Positions 53,826 through 63,434 of a stretch of 64,000 bases of DNA are shown piece after piece; positions within the stretch are counted from its first letter, which is position 1, and each line of letters opens with the position of its first letter. Position numbers and translations under genes: made by a program. Below the pieces are notes generated by a model. The model worked only from the letters and a program-made list of their open reading frames with translations. It searched no databases and was not told the DNA's origin. The stretch is from Aliidongia dinghuensis (lineage in GTDB: Bacteria > Pseudomonadota > Alphaproteobacteria > ATCC43930 > CGMCC-115725), in the NCBI RefSeq assembly GCF_014643535.1, contig NZ_BMJQ01000004.1, positions 124,001 to 188,000 on the forward strand, in the 5' to 3' direction.

Positions 53826-54500
53826 ATGACCGGCGACGCTGCCTTTCTGTTCGATCTGGACGGTACGCTGATGGACAGCGTCTACCAGCACGTCCTGTCC
53901 TGGGCGGAGGCCCTGGACGCGGAAGGCATCCAGGTGCCGATCTGGCGCATTCACCGGCGCATCGGCATGAGCGGCGGCCTGTTCGCGCGCGCGCTCATGC
54001 GCGAGTCGGGACTGGAACTCGACGAGGAGCTGCGCGCCAAGCTCAGCCGCGGCCATGCCCAGGCCTTCCTGCGGCGGCTCGACGGCATTCGGCCGCTGCC
54101 GGGGGCAGAAGCGCTCTTGAGCCATCTGACGGACATCGGCATCGCCTGGGCCATCGCGACCAGCGGGCGCGCCGAGACCGCGCTGCCGATGATCGAGAAG
54201 CTGGGGCAGCCGATGGACCGGTTGACGATCGTGACGCGCGATCAGGTGGCGTTCGCCAAGCCGAACCCGGACCTGTTCATCGAAGCGGCTCGCCGGTTGA
54301 ACAAGCCGCCCAGCCAATGCTTCGTCGTCGGCGACAGCATCTGGGACATGCTCGCCGCCCAACGGGCCGGTACGCTGGGCGTGGGGCTGCTCTCAGGCGG
54401 TTATGGTGACGACGAGCTCGTGCGGGCCGGCGCCTTTCGCGTGTTCGGCGAGCCAGCCGACCTCCATGCCGGGCTGTTCGAGCTCGGCATCCGATCTTGA
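53826..54500 (+). CDS. HAD-superfamily phosphatase (phosphoglycolate phosphatase-like)
   Basis: Hydrolase of 224 residues with all four HAD motifs: FDLDGTLMDS (nucleophile Asp9, acid Asp11), ATSGR, KPNPDLF and GDSIWDM. The helical cap of type C1 lies near residues 20-85, which suits small phosphorylated substrates such as phosphoglycolate or sugar phosphates. The ATG at 53826 has a strong GAGAGGAGAG site. It is a single gene between the chemosensory operon and the TPR kinase. The substrate is not known. Confidence 0.92.
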   Translation: MTGDAAFLFDLDGTLMDSVYQHVLSWAEALDAEGIQVPIWRIHRRIGMSGGLFARALMRESGLELDEELRAKLSRGHAQAFLRRLDGIRPLPGAEALLSHLTDIGIAWAIATSGRAETALPMIEKLGQPMDRLTIVTRDQVAFAKPNPDLFIEAARRLNKPPSQCFVVGDSIWDMLAAQRAGTLGVGLLSGGYGDDELVRAGAFRVFGEPADLHAGLFELGIRS

Positions 54501-54717
54501 GCATCGTGCCGAGGGTGACTGCTTTCCTTTGCCGATCATCGGCTTGACCGAACGCTGAACGTCGTCGCAGGCTTGACGCCCAGTGGTCGCGCTCTGCCCG
54601 AGCGGCGGCGCGCCCGGAAGCCTGTGTACCCGTTGCTGGTGTGCTATCGTCGCCGTCACACACCGCTCCGGGGGCGCGGGTTCCCTCGATTGCAGCGAAA
54701 GTACGAATGCGGCCAGC

Positions 54718-56547
54718 ATGTTGACGAAACCGGCGGAGCCACGGGGCAAGGCGCAAATCGCGAACTTGATTCGCCGAATCGAGACCGCCAATTTTTCAGC
54801 CGATCAGGTTGCTGCGGCCGACGAGCTGGCGATGCTCGCACGGGACAGTGGCGACGATTCGGTGCTCGCCGAGGCGCTCGGCTGTGCCCAGCAGGTCTAT
54901 TACAACGCCCGTCAATGGCGTGAGGTGGCCGATCTCGGTGTGGAATCTGCCGGGCTTTTGTCGGAGCGCGATCAGCGCTTCGAGGAGTGGCGCTGCTGCT
55001 ACTACACCGGCCAGGCATCGCTGCACCTTAGCCGTATGGGCGAGGCGCTCAGTTGGCTTGATCGCGCGAGTGCGCTCGCGGTCGAAATGGGGGATGTCAT
55101 CCGCCAAGGACGGTCCCTCAACGTGACCGGCATCGTCCTCGGCAGTCTCAGGAACTATCAGGGCGCGGAGCTCGCCTACGAACGGGCGCTGGCCTTGTGC
55201 GAGGAGGCGAACGCGGATGGCGACCGCCTTCTCGTGCTCAATAATCGGGTGCAGACGCTGCTCTATCGTGCCCGTGAGGAAAGCGACAAAGTGCTGGCCG
55301 CACAGCACGCTCAGGAACTGCTCGATATTGTCGACGACAAGTTCCAGGCTGAGATCAAGGAAAAATGGCCGGTCTTTACCGATGCGGTCGCCGATACAGC
55401 GGCCCAATGCCATCTGATTCTCGGCAACTACCAGACTGCCATCGACATCTTTGGCCGGATCAAGGAGTCTGCCGATTCGGCTGGTAATTCCTACCTCAGG
55501 AACGGCTGCTATATCGGTATGGGCGAAGCGCTTCTCGGCCTCGGCAAATATCGAGAAGCGATCAGCAGCTGCGCGCAAATCGACGCAGCCCAGGTCTCCG
55601 GCCTTTTGTCGTACTCGCAGTCCAAATACCACGAGCTGCTCGCCGAGTCGTATCGACAGACCGGAGATTATGAAAACGCGCTAAAGCACTTTAAGGCTCA
55701 TCATGATCTCTATGTGCTGATCAACAACGACTATGCCGAACAATATGCGAGCTACGTATCGGTTGCGCTGGAACTCGAGAAAAGCAAATCCGACCTCGCC
55801 ACGTCCCGACGGCTTGCGGACGATCTTCGGCAGGCCAAGCAGCAGGCCGAGGATGCCAGCAAGGCGAAGTCGGAATTCCTCTCCAACATGAGCCACGAGT
55901 TGCGCACGCCGTTGAATGCGATCATCGGCTTCTCCGAGGCGCTGCTCGAGGGCGTGCTGGGGCCGATGGAGGGCAGGCATCGCGAATATGTCGGCGACAT
56001 CCATGCGAGCGGCCGGCATCTGCTCGAGCTGATCAATCAACTGCTCGACATCTCGAAGGCCGAGGCAGGCAAGATCGAGCTCAGCGAAGAGGTCGTCCCC
56101 TTGGTCGACGTGATCCGTGACGCCAAGATGCTGGTGCGCGAGAAGGCGCTTGCGAAGGGCGTCATCATCGAGCCGTTTGCCGGCAGCCCGCTTCGCGTCT
56201 GGGCGGATCGGCTTCGGCTCAAGCAGTGCCTCATCAATCTGCTGTCCAACGCCGTCGAATTCACGCCAGCGGGCGGCAATGTCGCCGTTCAGGTCGACGT
56301 CGACGTCGGGGGCGTCGGCATCCATGTCGTCGACACAGGCGCCGGCATTGCCGCGGAAGACGTGCCGCGGGCGTTCGAGCGGTTCGGTCAGGGTGGCCGG
56401 GGTCGTGCCGCGAGCGGGACCGGGCTCGGCCTGCCGTTGACCCGGCAGCTCATCGAGCTCCATGGCGGTTCGGCGGAACTCGTCAGCGAGTTGGGCCGAG
56501 GCACCACCGTCACACTTCGGCTGCCGAAGTCGCGCCTCCGCGCCTAA
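54718..56547 (+). CDS. Cytoplasmic histidine kinase with N-terminal TPR repeats
   Basis: Kinase of 609 residues from the ATG at 54718 (a GTG at 54583 would add a poorly conserved leader). About 360 residues of TPR-like helical repeats (e.g. [40 protein letters not shown]) form the sensing part. A coiled coil, the H-box [20 protein letters not shown] and a HATPase domain ([43 protein letters not shown]) follow. No transmembrane helix or receiver is present, so it probably reads a protein partner in the cytoplasm and needs a separate regulator. Confidence 0.91.
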   Translation: MLTKPAEPRGKAQIANLIRRIETANFSADQVAAADELAMLARDSGDDSVLAEALGCAQQVYYNARQWREVADLGVESAGLLSERDQRFEEWRCCYYTGQASLHLSRMGEALSWLDRASALAVEMGDVIRQGRSLNVTGIVLGSLRNYQGAELAYERALALCEEANADGDRLLVLNNRVQTLLYRAREESDKVLAAQHAQELLDIVDDKFQAEIKEKWPVFTDAVADTAAQCHLILGNYQTAIDIFGRIKESADSAGNSYLRNGCYIGMGEALLGLGKYREAISSCAQIDAAQVSGLLSYSQSKYHELLAESYRQTGDYENALKHFKAHHDLYVLINNDYAEQYASYVSVALELEKSKSDLATSRRLADDLRQAKQQAEDASKAKSEFLSNMSHELRTPLNAIIGFSEALLEGVLGPMEGRHREYVGDIHASGRHLLELINQLLDISKAEAGKIELSEEVVPLVDVIRDAKMLVREKALAKGVIIEPFAGSPLRVWADRLRLKQCLINLLSNAVEFTPAGGNVAVQVDVDVGGVGIHVVDTGAGIAAEDVPRAFERFGQGGRGRAASGTGLGLPLTRQLIELHGGSAELVSELGRGTTVTLRLPKSRLRA

Positions 56548-56579
56548 ACGTCCTTCGAAAGCGTTTTCGGTTCGGAAGC

Positions 56580-56610
56580 AAAAGGGGCCGTCGCAGCCGC
56601 GACCGCCCCT
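56580..56610 (-). terminator. Rho-independent terminator of the small secreted protein gene
   Basis: On the minus strand GGGGCGGTCGC pairs with GCGACGGCCCC (one mismatch, four-base loop) and is followed by TTTT, 12 bp after the stop at 56622. It may also work, less well, for the histidine kinase on the plus strand. Confidence 0.7.
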
Positions 56611-56621
56611 CTGCGGGCCGG

Positions 56622-56864
56622 CTATTTCGACGAGCTGGACGGGACCGTGATCGTCGTCGTCCGCGCCGCCGGCGGAAGCACATACTGGTAAGGAGTCGAG
56701 CGAAGGCTCGAGCCGCTGCTGCTGCTCGGCGGCGTGGGCATGGACCGCCCGCCGTGTGGCGCGCCAGCCGCAAGAGCCGGAGCCGTGACCGCAAGAGTTA
56801 GGGCAAAGCCTGCAACGAGATATTTTAGCAAAATTGTCCCCCGGATTATCAAGCTTAGGGTCAT
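56622..56864 (-). CDS. Small secreted protein of unknown function
   Basis: Protein of 80 residues from the ATG at 56864, or about 69 residues from a TTG at 56831 that has a better GGGGGAC site. The signal peptide is LLKYLVAGFALTLAVTAPAL, cleaved near ALAAG. The mature part is Ser/Pro/Thr-rich (PTPPSSSSGSSLR, TTTITVPSSSSK) and probably unstructured. No family was recognised. It has its own terminator. Confidence 0.6.
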   Translation of the reverse strand: MTLSLIIRGTILLKYLVAGFALTLAVTAPALAAGAPHGGRSMPTPPSSSSGSSLRSTPYQYVLPPAARTTTITVPSSSSK

Positions 56865-57332
56865 TGCTTATATGGATTTCGCAAATCCGAAGAAATGATT
56901 ATATTTCGAAGATAAATATCAATTTTGTGGAAAGTTTTCATTTCTCCGGACCGACTGACCTCTGTCTATGCTCCGAACAGTGCTGCAGGCAAAAGTCATT
57001 GCATTCCCAGCGAGTCCACGGATGGGCGCACGGCGGGCGAAAGGTTCTCGGCGCCGTCCCCGACATAAGCATTGCGCCGATCGATTCAACCTTTTTTCTA
57101 TTGCTGGTTGGGCGTTCTTCCCTTGGTCGAAACGCGCATTGTCCGCACGAAGTCTTCGCAAGTGGAGGAGCTGCTGCGATCGCTTTGGCACGAACAACGC
57201 CGCCTCTCAGCTTTCCCGTGCTGGGGCCTTCTGGCTAGAATGCAGCGCGAGCCGAAAGTCGACCGACAGGAGGCGCCCGGCGCAGCCGCGGCGTTGGCAC
57301 GGCAAGGGGGCACGACAGGGGGGCGAGGTCCG
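56865..57332. other. Intergenic with AT-rich stretch
   Basis: About 470 bp. The first 90 bp are unusually AT-rich for this genome, and probably hold divergent promoters for the small secreted protein and the caspase-like operon. Frames in the rest lack ribosome binding sites or motifs. Confidence 0.45.
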
Positions 57333-58376
57333 ATGCGCAAGCGACTTCTTGGGTCTGCTACCGTTCTCGCCGCCGTCGGGACGCTTTGGCTCGGCGCGAT
57401 GCCGCCTCGCGCACAGGCGGCGAGCGGTGGGTTCGCGCTCGTGGTCGGCGAGGCCGGCTACAGCGGCCTGCCGGCGCTTGCCGGTTGCGCGCTGTCGGCG
57501 CATGCGGTCTCCGCCGCGTTGCGCGGGCTCAACTTCACCGTGGACGAGCAGGACGATCCCAGCAGCGGCGCGCTCTATGCCGCGCTCGGCGCGCTCAAGC
57601 GGCAGCTCGCCGCCCAGCCCGATGCGCCGACGTTCATCTATGTCTGCGCCTATGCCATGGGGTACGAGGGCCGTCCGTTCCTGCTGCCGGCCTCGGCCAG
57701 TATCGGCCGGCCGGCCGATGTGCTGACCCAGGGCTTGCTTGTGAAGTCGCTGCCCGACGCGATGCCCGCCAGCCGATCCGCGGCGGCCGTGCTGGCGCTT
57801 GACGTGGTGCCGGTGCCGACATCGGTCTCAGGCGAGGGGGGCTCGGGCGAAGGGGCATCCCTGGCGCTCGATGCCGCGGTGCCGCCGACATCGCCCTCGA
57901 CCCTCGGCTATCTGGCGGCGGCGAACACGCCGCAGGGCAATACGCCGCTGGCGCTGGCCGCAACCCTGGTGCCGCTGCTGCACGGATCGACGATAGAAAG
58001 CTCCAAGCTGCTCAGCGACGCGCAGCAGCGCCTGGCCGGGACGAAGGCCGCGACGGTGGCGGCACTTCGACTGCCGGACGCCGGGCTGTTCCTGGCCGGC
58101 ACCGTGCCACCCACGGCTCCCGTTGCGGCAACACCGCCGGCTTCGCCGGCTGCCGCCACGACGGTCCTGCCGGACGAGGACCAGATGACCGAGGCCCAGC
58201 GCCGCCAGGTGCAGCATGCCTTGGCACGGCTCGGCTATTACGACGCCCAGACGGACGGCGTGTTCGGTCCCGAGACCCGGGCCGCGATCCGCCGCTGGCA
58301 GCATGAGCAGCACGCACCGATGACGGGCCATCTGACCGCGGGGGAGGCCAGCAAGCTGGCGACGACATGGGACTGA
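57333..58376 (+). CDS. Inactive caspase-like (C14) protein with peptidoglycan-binding domain
   Basis: Secreted protein of 347 residues with a signal peptide (MRKRLLGSATVLAAVGTLWL, cleavage after AQA near residue 29). Residues 33-165 follow the caspase/metacaspase fold (FALVVGEAGYSGLPAL, then VSAALRGLNFTVDEQ, FIYVCAYAMGYEGRPFLLPA). The catalytic His-Gly is replaced by Tyr107-Ala, and the catalytic Cys position after the VLALD strand is Val158. So protease activity is not expected. A Pro/Ala linker leads to a PG_binding_1 domain at about 281-347 (VQHALARLGYYDAQTDGVFG, PETRAAIRRW). It overlaps the heme-sensor gene by ten bases. Confidence 0.82.
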   Translation: MRKRLLGSATVLAAVGTLWLGAMPPRAQAASGGFALVVGEAGYSGLPALAGCALSAHAVSAALRGLNFTVDEQDDPSSGALYAALGALKRQLAAQPDAPTFIYVCAYAMGYEGRPFLLPASASIGRPADVLTQGLLVKSLPDAMPASRSAAAVLALDVVPVPTSVSGEGGSGEGASLALDAAVPPTSPSTLGYLAAANTPQGNTPLALAATLVPLLHGSTIESSKLLSDAQQRLAGTKAATVAALRLPDAGLFLAGTVPPTAPVAATPPASPAAATTVLPDEDQMTEAQRRQVQHALARLGYYDAQTDGVFGPETRAAIRRWQHEQHAPMTGHLTAGEASKLATTWD

Positions 58377-59239
58377 AAATCAAATTCAACCTGGTGATGC
58401 TGGCGGCCTTCATCGTCGGCCTCGCACTCGCGGCGGCCTATTCCTGGCGCGTCGCCGAGGAGACGGCGCGGAGCGAGGTGGAGCAGCTGGCATCCGTCAT
58501 GCTCGAGGAGGCCAATGCCGTTCGCCACTACACGGACGCGCAGATCGGCCCGCTGCTCGCCGAACAGAACCAGCTGCATTTCCTGCCGCAGACCATTCCG
58601 TTCTATGCGGCGGAAACGACGATGCGGGCGCTCGGCGAGAAATTCCCCGACTACGGCTATAAGGAGGCGGCGCTCAACCCGACGAACCCGGCCGACCAGG
58701 CGACCGAGTGGGAGGCCGGCATGATCGACGCGTTCCGGCGCAATCCGACGCTGACCAGCCTCACCATCACCCGCGGTTCCCCGACCGGGCCGATCCTGTC
58801 GATCGCCCGTCCGGTGCGGATCACGGACAAGGATTGCCTCGGCTGCCACGCGACGCCGCAGATGGCGCCGGCCGCCATGGTCGATCTCTACGGGGCCAAG
58901 AACGGCTTCGGCTGGGAGCTGGGTGCGGTGCAGGGCGCGCAGATCGTCTCCGTGCCGATGCAGGTGCCGCTCGCCCATGCCAGGCAGCAACTGCTGACCC
59001 AGGTGGGCGGCCTCGCCGTCGTATTCGCCGTCATGCTGGTGATGCTGAACCTGCTGCTGCACTATGTCGTCGTGCGGCCGATCCGGCGTATGTCGCTTCT
59101 CGCCGAAGAGGTCAGCACCGGCAGGACCGGGCTGCCCGAGTTCGATGCAAACGGCAAGGACGAGATTGCTTCGCTCGCCGCCTCGTTCAACCGCATGCGG
59201 CGCAGCGTGGAGGGCGCGATGCGCCTGTTGGAGACTTGA
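58367..59239 (+). CDS. Membrane c-heme sensor (DUF3365/Tll0287-like) with HAMP domain
   Basis: Sensor of 290 residues. A first transmembrane helix (VMLAAFIVGLALAAAYSW) is followed by a periplasmic DUF3365 domain with one c-type heme site, CLGCH at residues 157-161. A second helix (VVFAVMLVMLNLLLHYVVV, about 217-235) and a HAMP domain (RPIRRMSLLAEEVSTG) end the protein without an output domain. So it must pass its signal to a partner. The Ser/Thr kinase gene begins inside its stop codon, which makes that kinase the likely partner. Redox state or a gas such as NO or O2 is a possible signal (inference from the heme). Confidence 0.9.
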   Translation: MGLKIKFNLVMLAAFIVGLALAAAYSWRVAEETARSEVEQLASVMLEEANAVRHYTDAQIGPLLAEQNQLHFLPQTIPFYAAETTMRALGEKFPDYGYKEAALNPTNPADQATEWEAGMIDAFRRNPTLTSLTITRGSPTGPILSIARPVRITDKDCLGCHATPQMAPAAMVDLYGAKNGFGWELGAVQGAQIVSVPMQVPLAHARQQLLTQVGGLAVVFAVMLVMLNLLLHYVVVRPIRRMSLLAEEVSTGRTGLPEFDANGKDEIASLAASFNRMRRSVEGAMRLLET

Positions 59240-60408
59240 GCGAGATCGGATCCGCGCCTCTGCCGGAGAGCATCGGCCGTTATCGGGTGGAACGCCTGCT
59301 CGGCCGCGGCGCGATGGGCGTGATCTACCTGGCGCATGATCCGGTGATCGACCGCAAGGTGGCGATCAAGCTGGTGCGCGCCGATCTGATCGGCGGGCAG
59401 GGGCAGACCGACTATCTCGCCCGCTTCCAACGCGAGGCGCAGGCGGCGGGACGCTGCATGCATGCCAACATCGTCGCGATCTATGATTTCGCGCTGCATG
59501 ACGGCAATCCGTATCTCGCCATGGAATATGTCGACGGTGCCAATCTGGCCGACGTGCTCCGTGCGCGCGGGCGCCTGGCATCGGAGGCGGCCGTCCGGGT
59601 GGCGCTGCAGATGCTGGAGGCGCTCGGCTGCGCCCATGGCATCGGCGTGGTGCATCGCGACGTCAAGCCGGCGAACATCCTGCTGCTGCCGGGCGACCGG
59701 GTGAAGATGACGGACTTCGGCGTTGCCCGGTTCGACAATTCGGACATGACGCAGGACGGCACGATGATCGGCACGCCCAGCTACATGTCACCCGAGCAAT
59801 GTCTCGGCCAAGCCGTGGATGCGCGCAGTGATTTGTTCTCGGTCGGCGCCGTACTCTACGAGATGCTGTCCGGCACGCGGGCATTTCCCGGCCGCAGCGC
59901 CACCGAAGTGATCTACCGGCTGATGCACGAGCAGCCGGTAGAGATCGACACGCTGGTCACGGGCGTGACGCCAATGATCGGCGCTGTGTTGCGCCGGGCG
60001 CTGGCGAAGGTGCCGCAGGATCGGTTCGGCTCGGCCGCGGAAATGGCCGAGGCGCTGCGCATGGCCTCGGTTGCGCCAGTTCCGCCGCTATCGGCCGCAG
60101 ATGTGACGGTTTTGGCGCCTGCAGCCGCACGGCCGGCGGCGCCAATCGTTCCGGCGTCGACTATGTCTGCGCAGACGATGCCGGAGCAGACGATGCCTGC
60201 GCAGACGATGCTGGCGCGCGTGACACCGGCCGAGGTCGAGCGAGCGGAGCGGGCGCTCGCTCTCCTCCTCGGGCCAATCGCGAAGGTCTTGGTGAAGCGC
60301 GCCCTCCAGGATGTCGCGTCACCGGCGGCCCTGTGGGACAGGCTTGCGGCCCATATCGAACGGGAGGCCGATCGGACGGCCTTCCTGCGCCAGCGCGACC
60401 GGTTTTAG
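59236..60408 (+). CDS. Soluble Ser/Thr protein kinase (Hanks type)
   Basis: Kinase of 390 residues. All key motifs are present: glycine loop LLGRGAMGVIYLA, Lys in VAIKLV, HRDVKPANIL, DFGVARF and the GTPSYMSPEQ activation segment. After the kinase domain (about residues 12-270) comes a short linker with repeats of QTMP(A/E), then a C-terminal helical module (LLLGPIAKVLVKRALQD, LAAHIEREADRTAFL). There is no transmembrane helix or PASTA repeat. The TTG start at 59236 overlaps the heme-sensor stop by four bases, so the two are coupled. Substrates are unknown. Confidence 0.91.
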   Translation: MSEIGSAPLPESIGRYRVERLLGRGAMGVIYLAHDPVIDRKVAIKLVRADLIGGQGQTDYLARFQREAQAAGRCMHANIVAIYDFALHDGNPYLAMEYVDGANLADVLRARGRLASEAAVRVALQMLEALGCAHGIGVVHRDVKPANILLLPGDRVKMTDFGVARFDNSDMTQDGTMIGTPSYMSPEQCLGQAVDARSDLFSVGAVLYEMLSGTRAFPGRSATEVIYRLMHEQPVEIDTLVTGVTPMIGAVLRRALAKVPQDRFGSAAEMAEALRMASVAPVPPLSAADVTVLAPAAARPAAPIVPASTMSAQTMPEQTMPAQTMLARVTPAEVERAERALALLLGPIAKVLVKRALQDVASPAALWDRLAAHIEREADRTAFLRQRDRF

Positions 60409-60414
60409 AGCCGG

Positions 60415-60444
60415 ATCGCATTGGCTGCTTCTAGCCAATGCGAT
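60415..60444. terminator. Terminator hairpin after the kinase operon
   Basis: A perfect 12-bp stem (ATCGCATTGGCT, 60415-60426, with 60433-60444) and a six-base loop, seven bases after the kinase stop. It also lies 25 bp beyond the minus-strand gene stop at 60470, so it can serve both. Confidence 0.7.
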
Positions 60445-60469
60445 AGTGCTCTGTATTCGCGACTGCCCT

Positions 60470-61093
60470 TCATTTTCTTCCATGCTGAAAGAGGTGATCA
60501 CACTCCTTGGCAGCGCCGAACAAGGTGTGATTTTCTTGTTCCGCACACGAATCTACGCACCGGCCCAACTCGAGAGCATCTCCGGAGCTGACACATTTGG
60601 ATTGGCAGCGGCTTTCTGCGTTAAACAAGATATTGCCGCCCGTTTTCCCGCGATCCACGCCCTCGTTCAGGATCTTTGGATCTGGATTTTCCACATGTTG
60701 CCCGAGAGCCTCCAACAATTTACTCATCCATTCCATCTCGGACGATAGAAACAGCACCTTCGCTGAAAGGTACAAGGCAGATACTTCGAGTTCGTTGATT
60801 TTAGCGGTCCGATTGACAGCGCCAGGCCCGCTCTGTTGCGCTTGAAGTGCTTTGACCAGCTGACTGTTTGCGACGAATAGGTCTTTGAACTTCAATCCGC
60901 GCGCCATCGCCTGGCCGAGGCAATATGAAGACACCCAGATTGCGCCATCATTACTGCCAGCGGGGGCCTTGGCCGGCTCGTCGGCCGCGCTTGCACTGGA
61001 CACGAAAACAAGAGCGAGAAGTGCGAAAGGCGCGAATGCTGTCGGCAGTGCTTTTGAGCACTTGAAAGTTCCCGCGCTAGACCGCGTGTCCAT
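60470..61093 (-). CDS. Secreted protein of unknown function with C-terminal cysteines
   Basis: Protein of 207 residues from the ATG at 61093, which has a GGGAG site. A long signal peptide (SKALPTAFAPFALLALVFVS, cleavage near ASA) is followed by a mostly helical domain (WVSSYCLGQAMARGLKF, INELEVSALYLSAKVLFLSS). The last 50 residues hold four to five cysteines (ESRCQSKCVSS, LGRCVDSCAEQ) in a CxxxC-like array. No family was recognised. It is more AT-rich than its neighbours, which hints at a different history. Confidence 0.7.
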   Translation of the reverse strand: MDTRSSAGTFKCSKALPTAFAPFALLALVFVSSASAADEPAKAPAGSNDGAIWVSSYCLGQAMARGLKFKDLFVANSQLVKALQAQQSGPGAVNRTAKINELEVSALYLSAKVLFLSSEMEWMSKLLEALGQHVENPDPKILNEGVDRGKTGGNILFNAESRCQSKCVSSGDALELGRCVDSCAEQENHTLFGAAKECDHLFQHGRK

Positions 61094-61322
61094 CAATCGT
61101 CTCCCGAGAGACAATGTTCAACAGCGACACCTCAGGACGAAAGCCTGGCTTGTCGCCCTTCAATTGACCCGGGACGCGTGCGGCCCTTCTGCAGATGACG
61201 TCACTTGTGGTGATCTCGGCAAAGCGTGACGCTGATAGAGATCGGATGCCCGTCGCTCGAGCGCATGGGTTGCCCCACGCTGCTACAATCGGCGGGCCGC
61301 CCCAGGGCCGCCGGCCCGGATG

Positions 61323-61535
61323 TCAGAGAGTGTGATAGAGCGCGGTCAGACCGGCGACGATCACGCCCCAGCACATGAATGATGCGCCGAAGATCGCGAC
61401 GACGGCTCGTCGATCGATAAACGCTTGATCTGAGTCAAAGTCTTCGGAGACCGACCAGGCGACCGCTTTCGCCCGAGGTGCCTTTGCACCGACTTGGAGT
61501 GGCCGCTTCTCGACGGCAAAGATGCTTTCGAACAT
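61323..61535 (-). CDS. Small single-pass membrane protein
   Basis: Protein of 70 residues with a GGGAG ribosome binding site. The first 45 residues are polar and the C-terminus is one transmembrane helix (VVAIFGASFMCWGVIVAGLT). No family was recognised; the layout is that of many small inner-membrane proteins. A GC-rich imperfect hairpin follows its stop codon at about 61292-61320. Confidence 0.65.
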   Translation of the reverse strand: MFESIFAVEKRPLQVGAKAPRAKAVAWSVSEDFDSDQAFIDRRAVVAIFGASFMCWGVIVAGLTALYHTL

Positions 61536-61654
61536 GCGAGTTCTCCCGACCCGTGGGTATTATGTTAATCGGCGATCGGGCGCGGCGTTTCACAATTTTC
61601 GCGGCATAGCTCGGCGATCCGCTTGTGCTCGGCTACGGGTTATGAAACCCAGCC

Positions 61655-62083
61655 CTAGAGAAACCGGCGCAGCGGCATCAAGGCCCGCAGTGCCGGCGTG
61701 CGCAGCCAGAGCCCACCCCAGGCAAGCGCGCCCAGATAGACGCCGAACAGCGTGTGGCTGAACAACGGATCGTCCAGGCGGAGGTGGCTCGCGATCGCGC
61801 CGCCCATGATGCCGGTCAGCAGGATGGCGCCCAGCACCGACGTCCGCGGGATCAGGTAGAGCAGCGTAACGACGGCTTCGAGCGCGCCGATGCCGCGGGC
61901 GAGCGTGTCGGGATAGCCGAGCGCCGCGAAGGACTCGGTGACCGGCGCGATCTTGATGAGCTTGATCGTGCTGTCGAAGGCCATGAACAGCACGACGAGG
62001 CCGCTCATGACGCGGCCGGTCCAGCGGAGTGCCGCCGGCGCGTCAGGAACGGCGTGGGGCAGGGCGGCGGTTTGATCGACCAT
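61655..62083 (-). CDS. DoxX-family membrane protein
   Basis: Four-helix inner-membrane protein of 142 residues. Helices are near GRVMSGLVVLFMAFDSTIKL, IGALEAVVTLLYLIPR, VLGAILLTGIMGGAIASHLR and TLFGVYLGALAWGGLWL. The conserved first-helix and ...GAIASHLR motifs place it in the DoxX-like group. The role of these proteins is not well defined; some take part in quinone-linked or detoxifying redox membrane complexes. Confidence 0.88.
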   Translation of the reverse strand: MVDQTAALPHAVPDAPAALRWTGRVMSGLVVLFMAFDSTIKLIKIAPVTESFAALGYPDTLARGIGALEAVVTLLYLIPRTSVLGAILLTGIMGGAIASHLRLDDPLFSHTLFGVYLGALAWGGLWLRTPALRALMPLRRFL

Positions 62084-62210
62084 GGGGGCTTCCTCCTTGA
62101 AGGCGACGCCGTCCCGTCGATGGCGTCTTTACCTTCAAGGACGAAGCTCCGGTGAGGCCGCCGACGACCCCGCGAAAATTTTTTCGCCGGATCGTTCGGT
62201 TCGCGGCGGC

Positions 62211-63416
62211 TCAGTTGTACTGCTTCAGCTCCAGCCGGCCGATCTGGTTGCGGTGGACTTCGTCCGGGCCGTCGGCAAGGCGCAGCGTGCGCGCCGCGGC
62301 ATAGGCCTTGGCCAGGCCGAAATCGTCCGACACGCCGCCGCCGCCATGGGCCTGGATCGCCCAGTCGATCACCTGGCACGCCATGTTGGGGGCAGCGACC
62401 TTGATCATGGCGATCTCCTTCGCCGCCGCCTTGTTGCCGACCGTGTCCATCATATGCGCGGCGTTCAGCACCAGGAGGCGCGTCTGGTCGATCATGATGC
62501 GCGCATTGGCGATGCGCTCGAGCGTTACCGTCTGGTCCGCCACCGGCCGGCCGAAGGCGACGCGGCTCTTCGTCCGTTGGCACATTTTCTCGAGCGCACG
62601 CTCGGCCTGGCCGATGAGGCGCATGCAATGATGGATGCGGCCGGGGCCCAGGCGGCCCTGGGCGATCTCGAAGCCACGGCCCTCGCCCAGCAGCATGTTC
62701 GACGCCGGCACGCGCACGTTCTGGAACAGCACCTCGCCATGGCCGTGCGGCGCATCGTCATAGCCGAACACCGGCAGGTGGCGCAGCACCGTGACGCCGG
62801 GCGTCTCGCGCGGCACGATGATCATCGACTGCTGGCGATGCCGGTCCGGATGGTCCGGGTCGGTCTTGCCCATGAAGATGAACAGCTTGCAGCGCGGATC
62901 GTTGGCGCCCGACGACCACCATTTGCGGCCGTTGATCACATAGTCGTCGCCGTCGCGCCGGATGGCGCTTTCGATGTTGGTCGCATCCGACGAGGCGACC
63001 GCCGGCTCGGTCATGGCAAAGCAAGAGCGGATCCGACCCTCCAGCAGCGGCGCCAGCCAGTCGCGCTTCTGCGCCTCGGTGCCGTAGCGGACCAGCACCT
63101 CCATGTTGCCGGTGTCGGGTGCGGAGCAGTTGAACACCTCCGGCGCCCAGAGCACGCGGCCCATCGTCTCGCACAACGGGGCATATTCGAGGTTGGTGAG
63201 GCCGGCACCCAGGTCGGAATCGGGCAGGAAGAGGTTCCAGAGCCCGGCCGCGCGCGCCTTTCCCTTCAGTTCTTCGATGAGTGGCACCGGCTGCCAACGA
63301 TCGCCGTCGGCGACTTCCCGCGCGTAGCGCTCCTCGTTCGGATAGACATGGGCCTCCATGAATGCACCGAGGCGGGCCAGCAGCTCGCGCGTCTTGGGGT
63401 TCGGGTCGAAGCTCAT
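62211..63416 (-). CDS. Acyl-CoA dehydrogenase family protein
   Basis: FAD-dependent acyl-CoA dehydrogenase of 401 residues, full length for the family. The flavin-binding signature [16 protein letters not shown], the middle beta-domain ([17 protein letters not shown]) and the C-terminal signature [19 protein letters not shown] are present. It is of the type that resembles ACAD10/11 C-terminal domains, often found with aminoglycoside-phosphotransferase-like and histidine-phosphatase genes. A histidine phosphatase gene lies just upstream (19 bp). The acyl substrate is not known; the reaction is alpha,beta-desaturation of an acyl-CoA. Confidence 0.94.
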   Translation of the reverse strand: MSFDPNPKTRELLARLGAFMEAHVYPNEERYAREVADGDRWQPVPLIEELKGKARAAGLWNLFLPDSDLGAGLTNLEYAPLCETMGRVLWAPEVFNCSAPDTGNMEVLVRYGTEAQKRDWLAPLLEGRIRSCFAMTEPAVASSDATNIESAIRRDGDDYVINGRKWWSSGANDPRCKLFIFMGKTDPDHPDRHRQQSMIIVPRETPGVTVLRHLPVFGYDDAPHGHGEVLFQNVRVPASNMLLGEGRGFEIAQGRLGPGRIHHCMRLIGQAERALEKMCQRTKSRVAFGRPVADQTVTLERIANARIMIDQTRLLVLNAAHMMDTVGNKAAAKEIAMIKVAAPNMACQVIDWAIQAHGGGGVSDDFGLAKAYAAARTLRLADGPDEVHRNQIGRLELKQYN

Positions 63417-63434
63417 GGGGGCGTTCCTTCCGGA

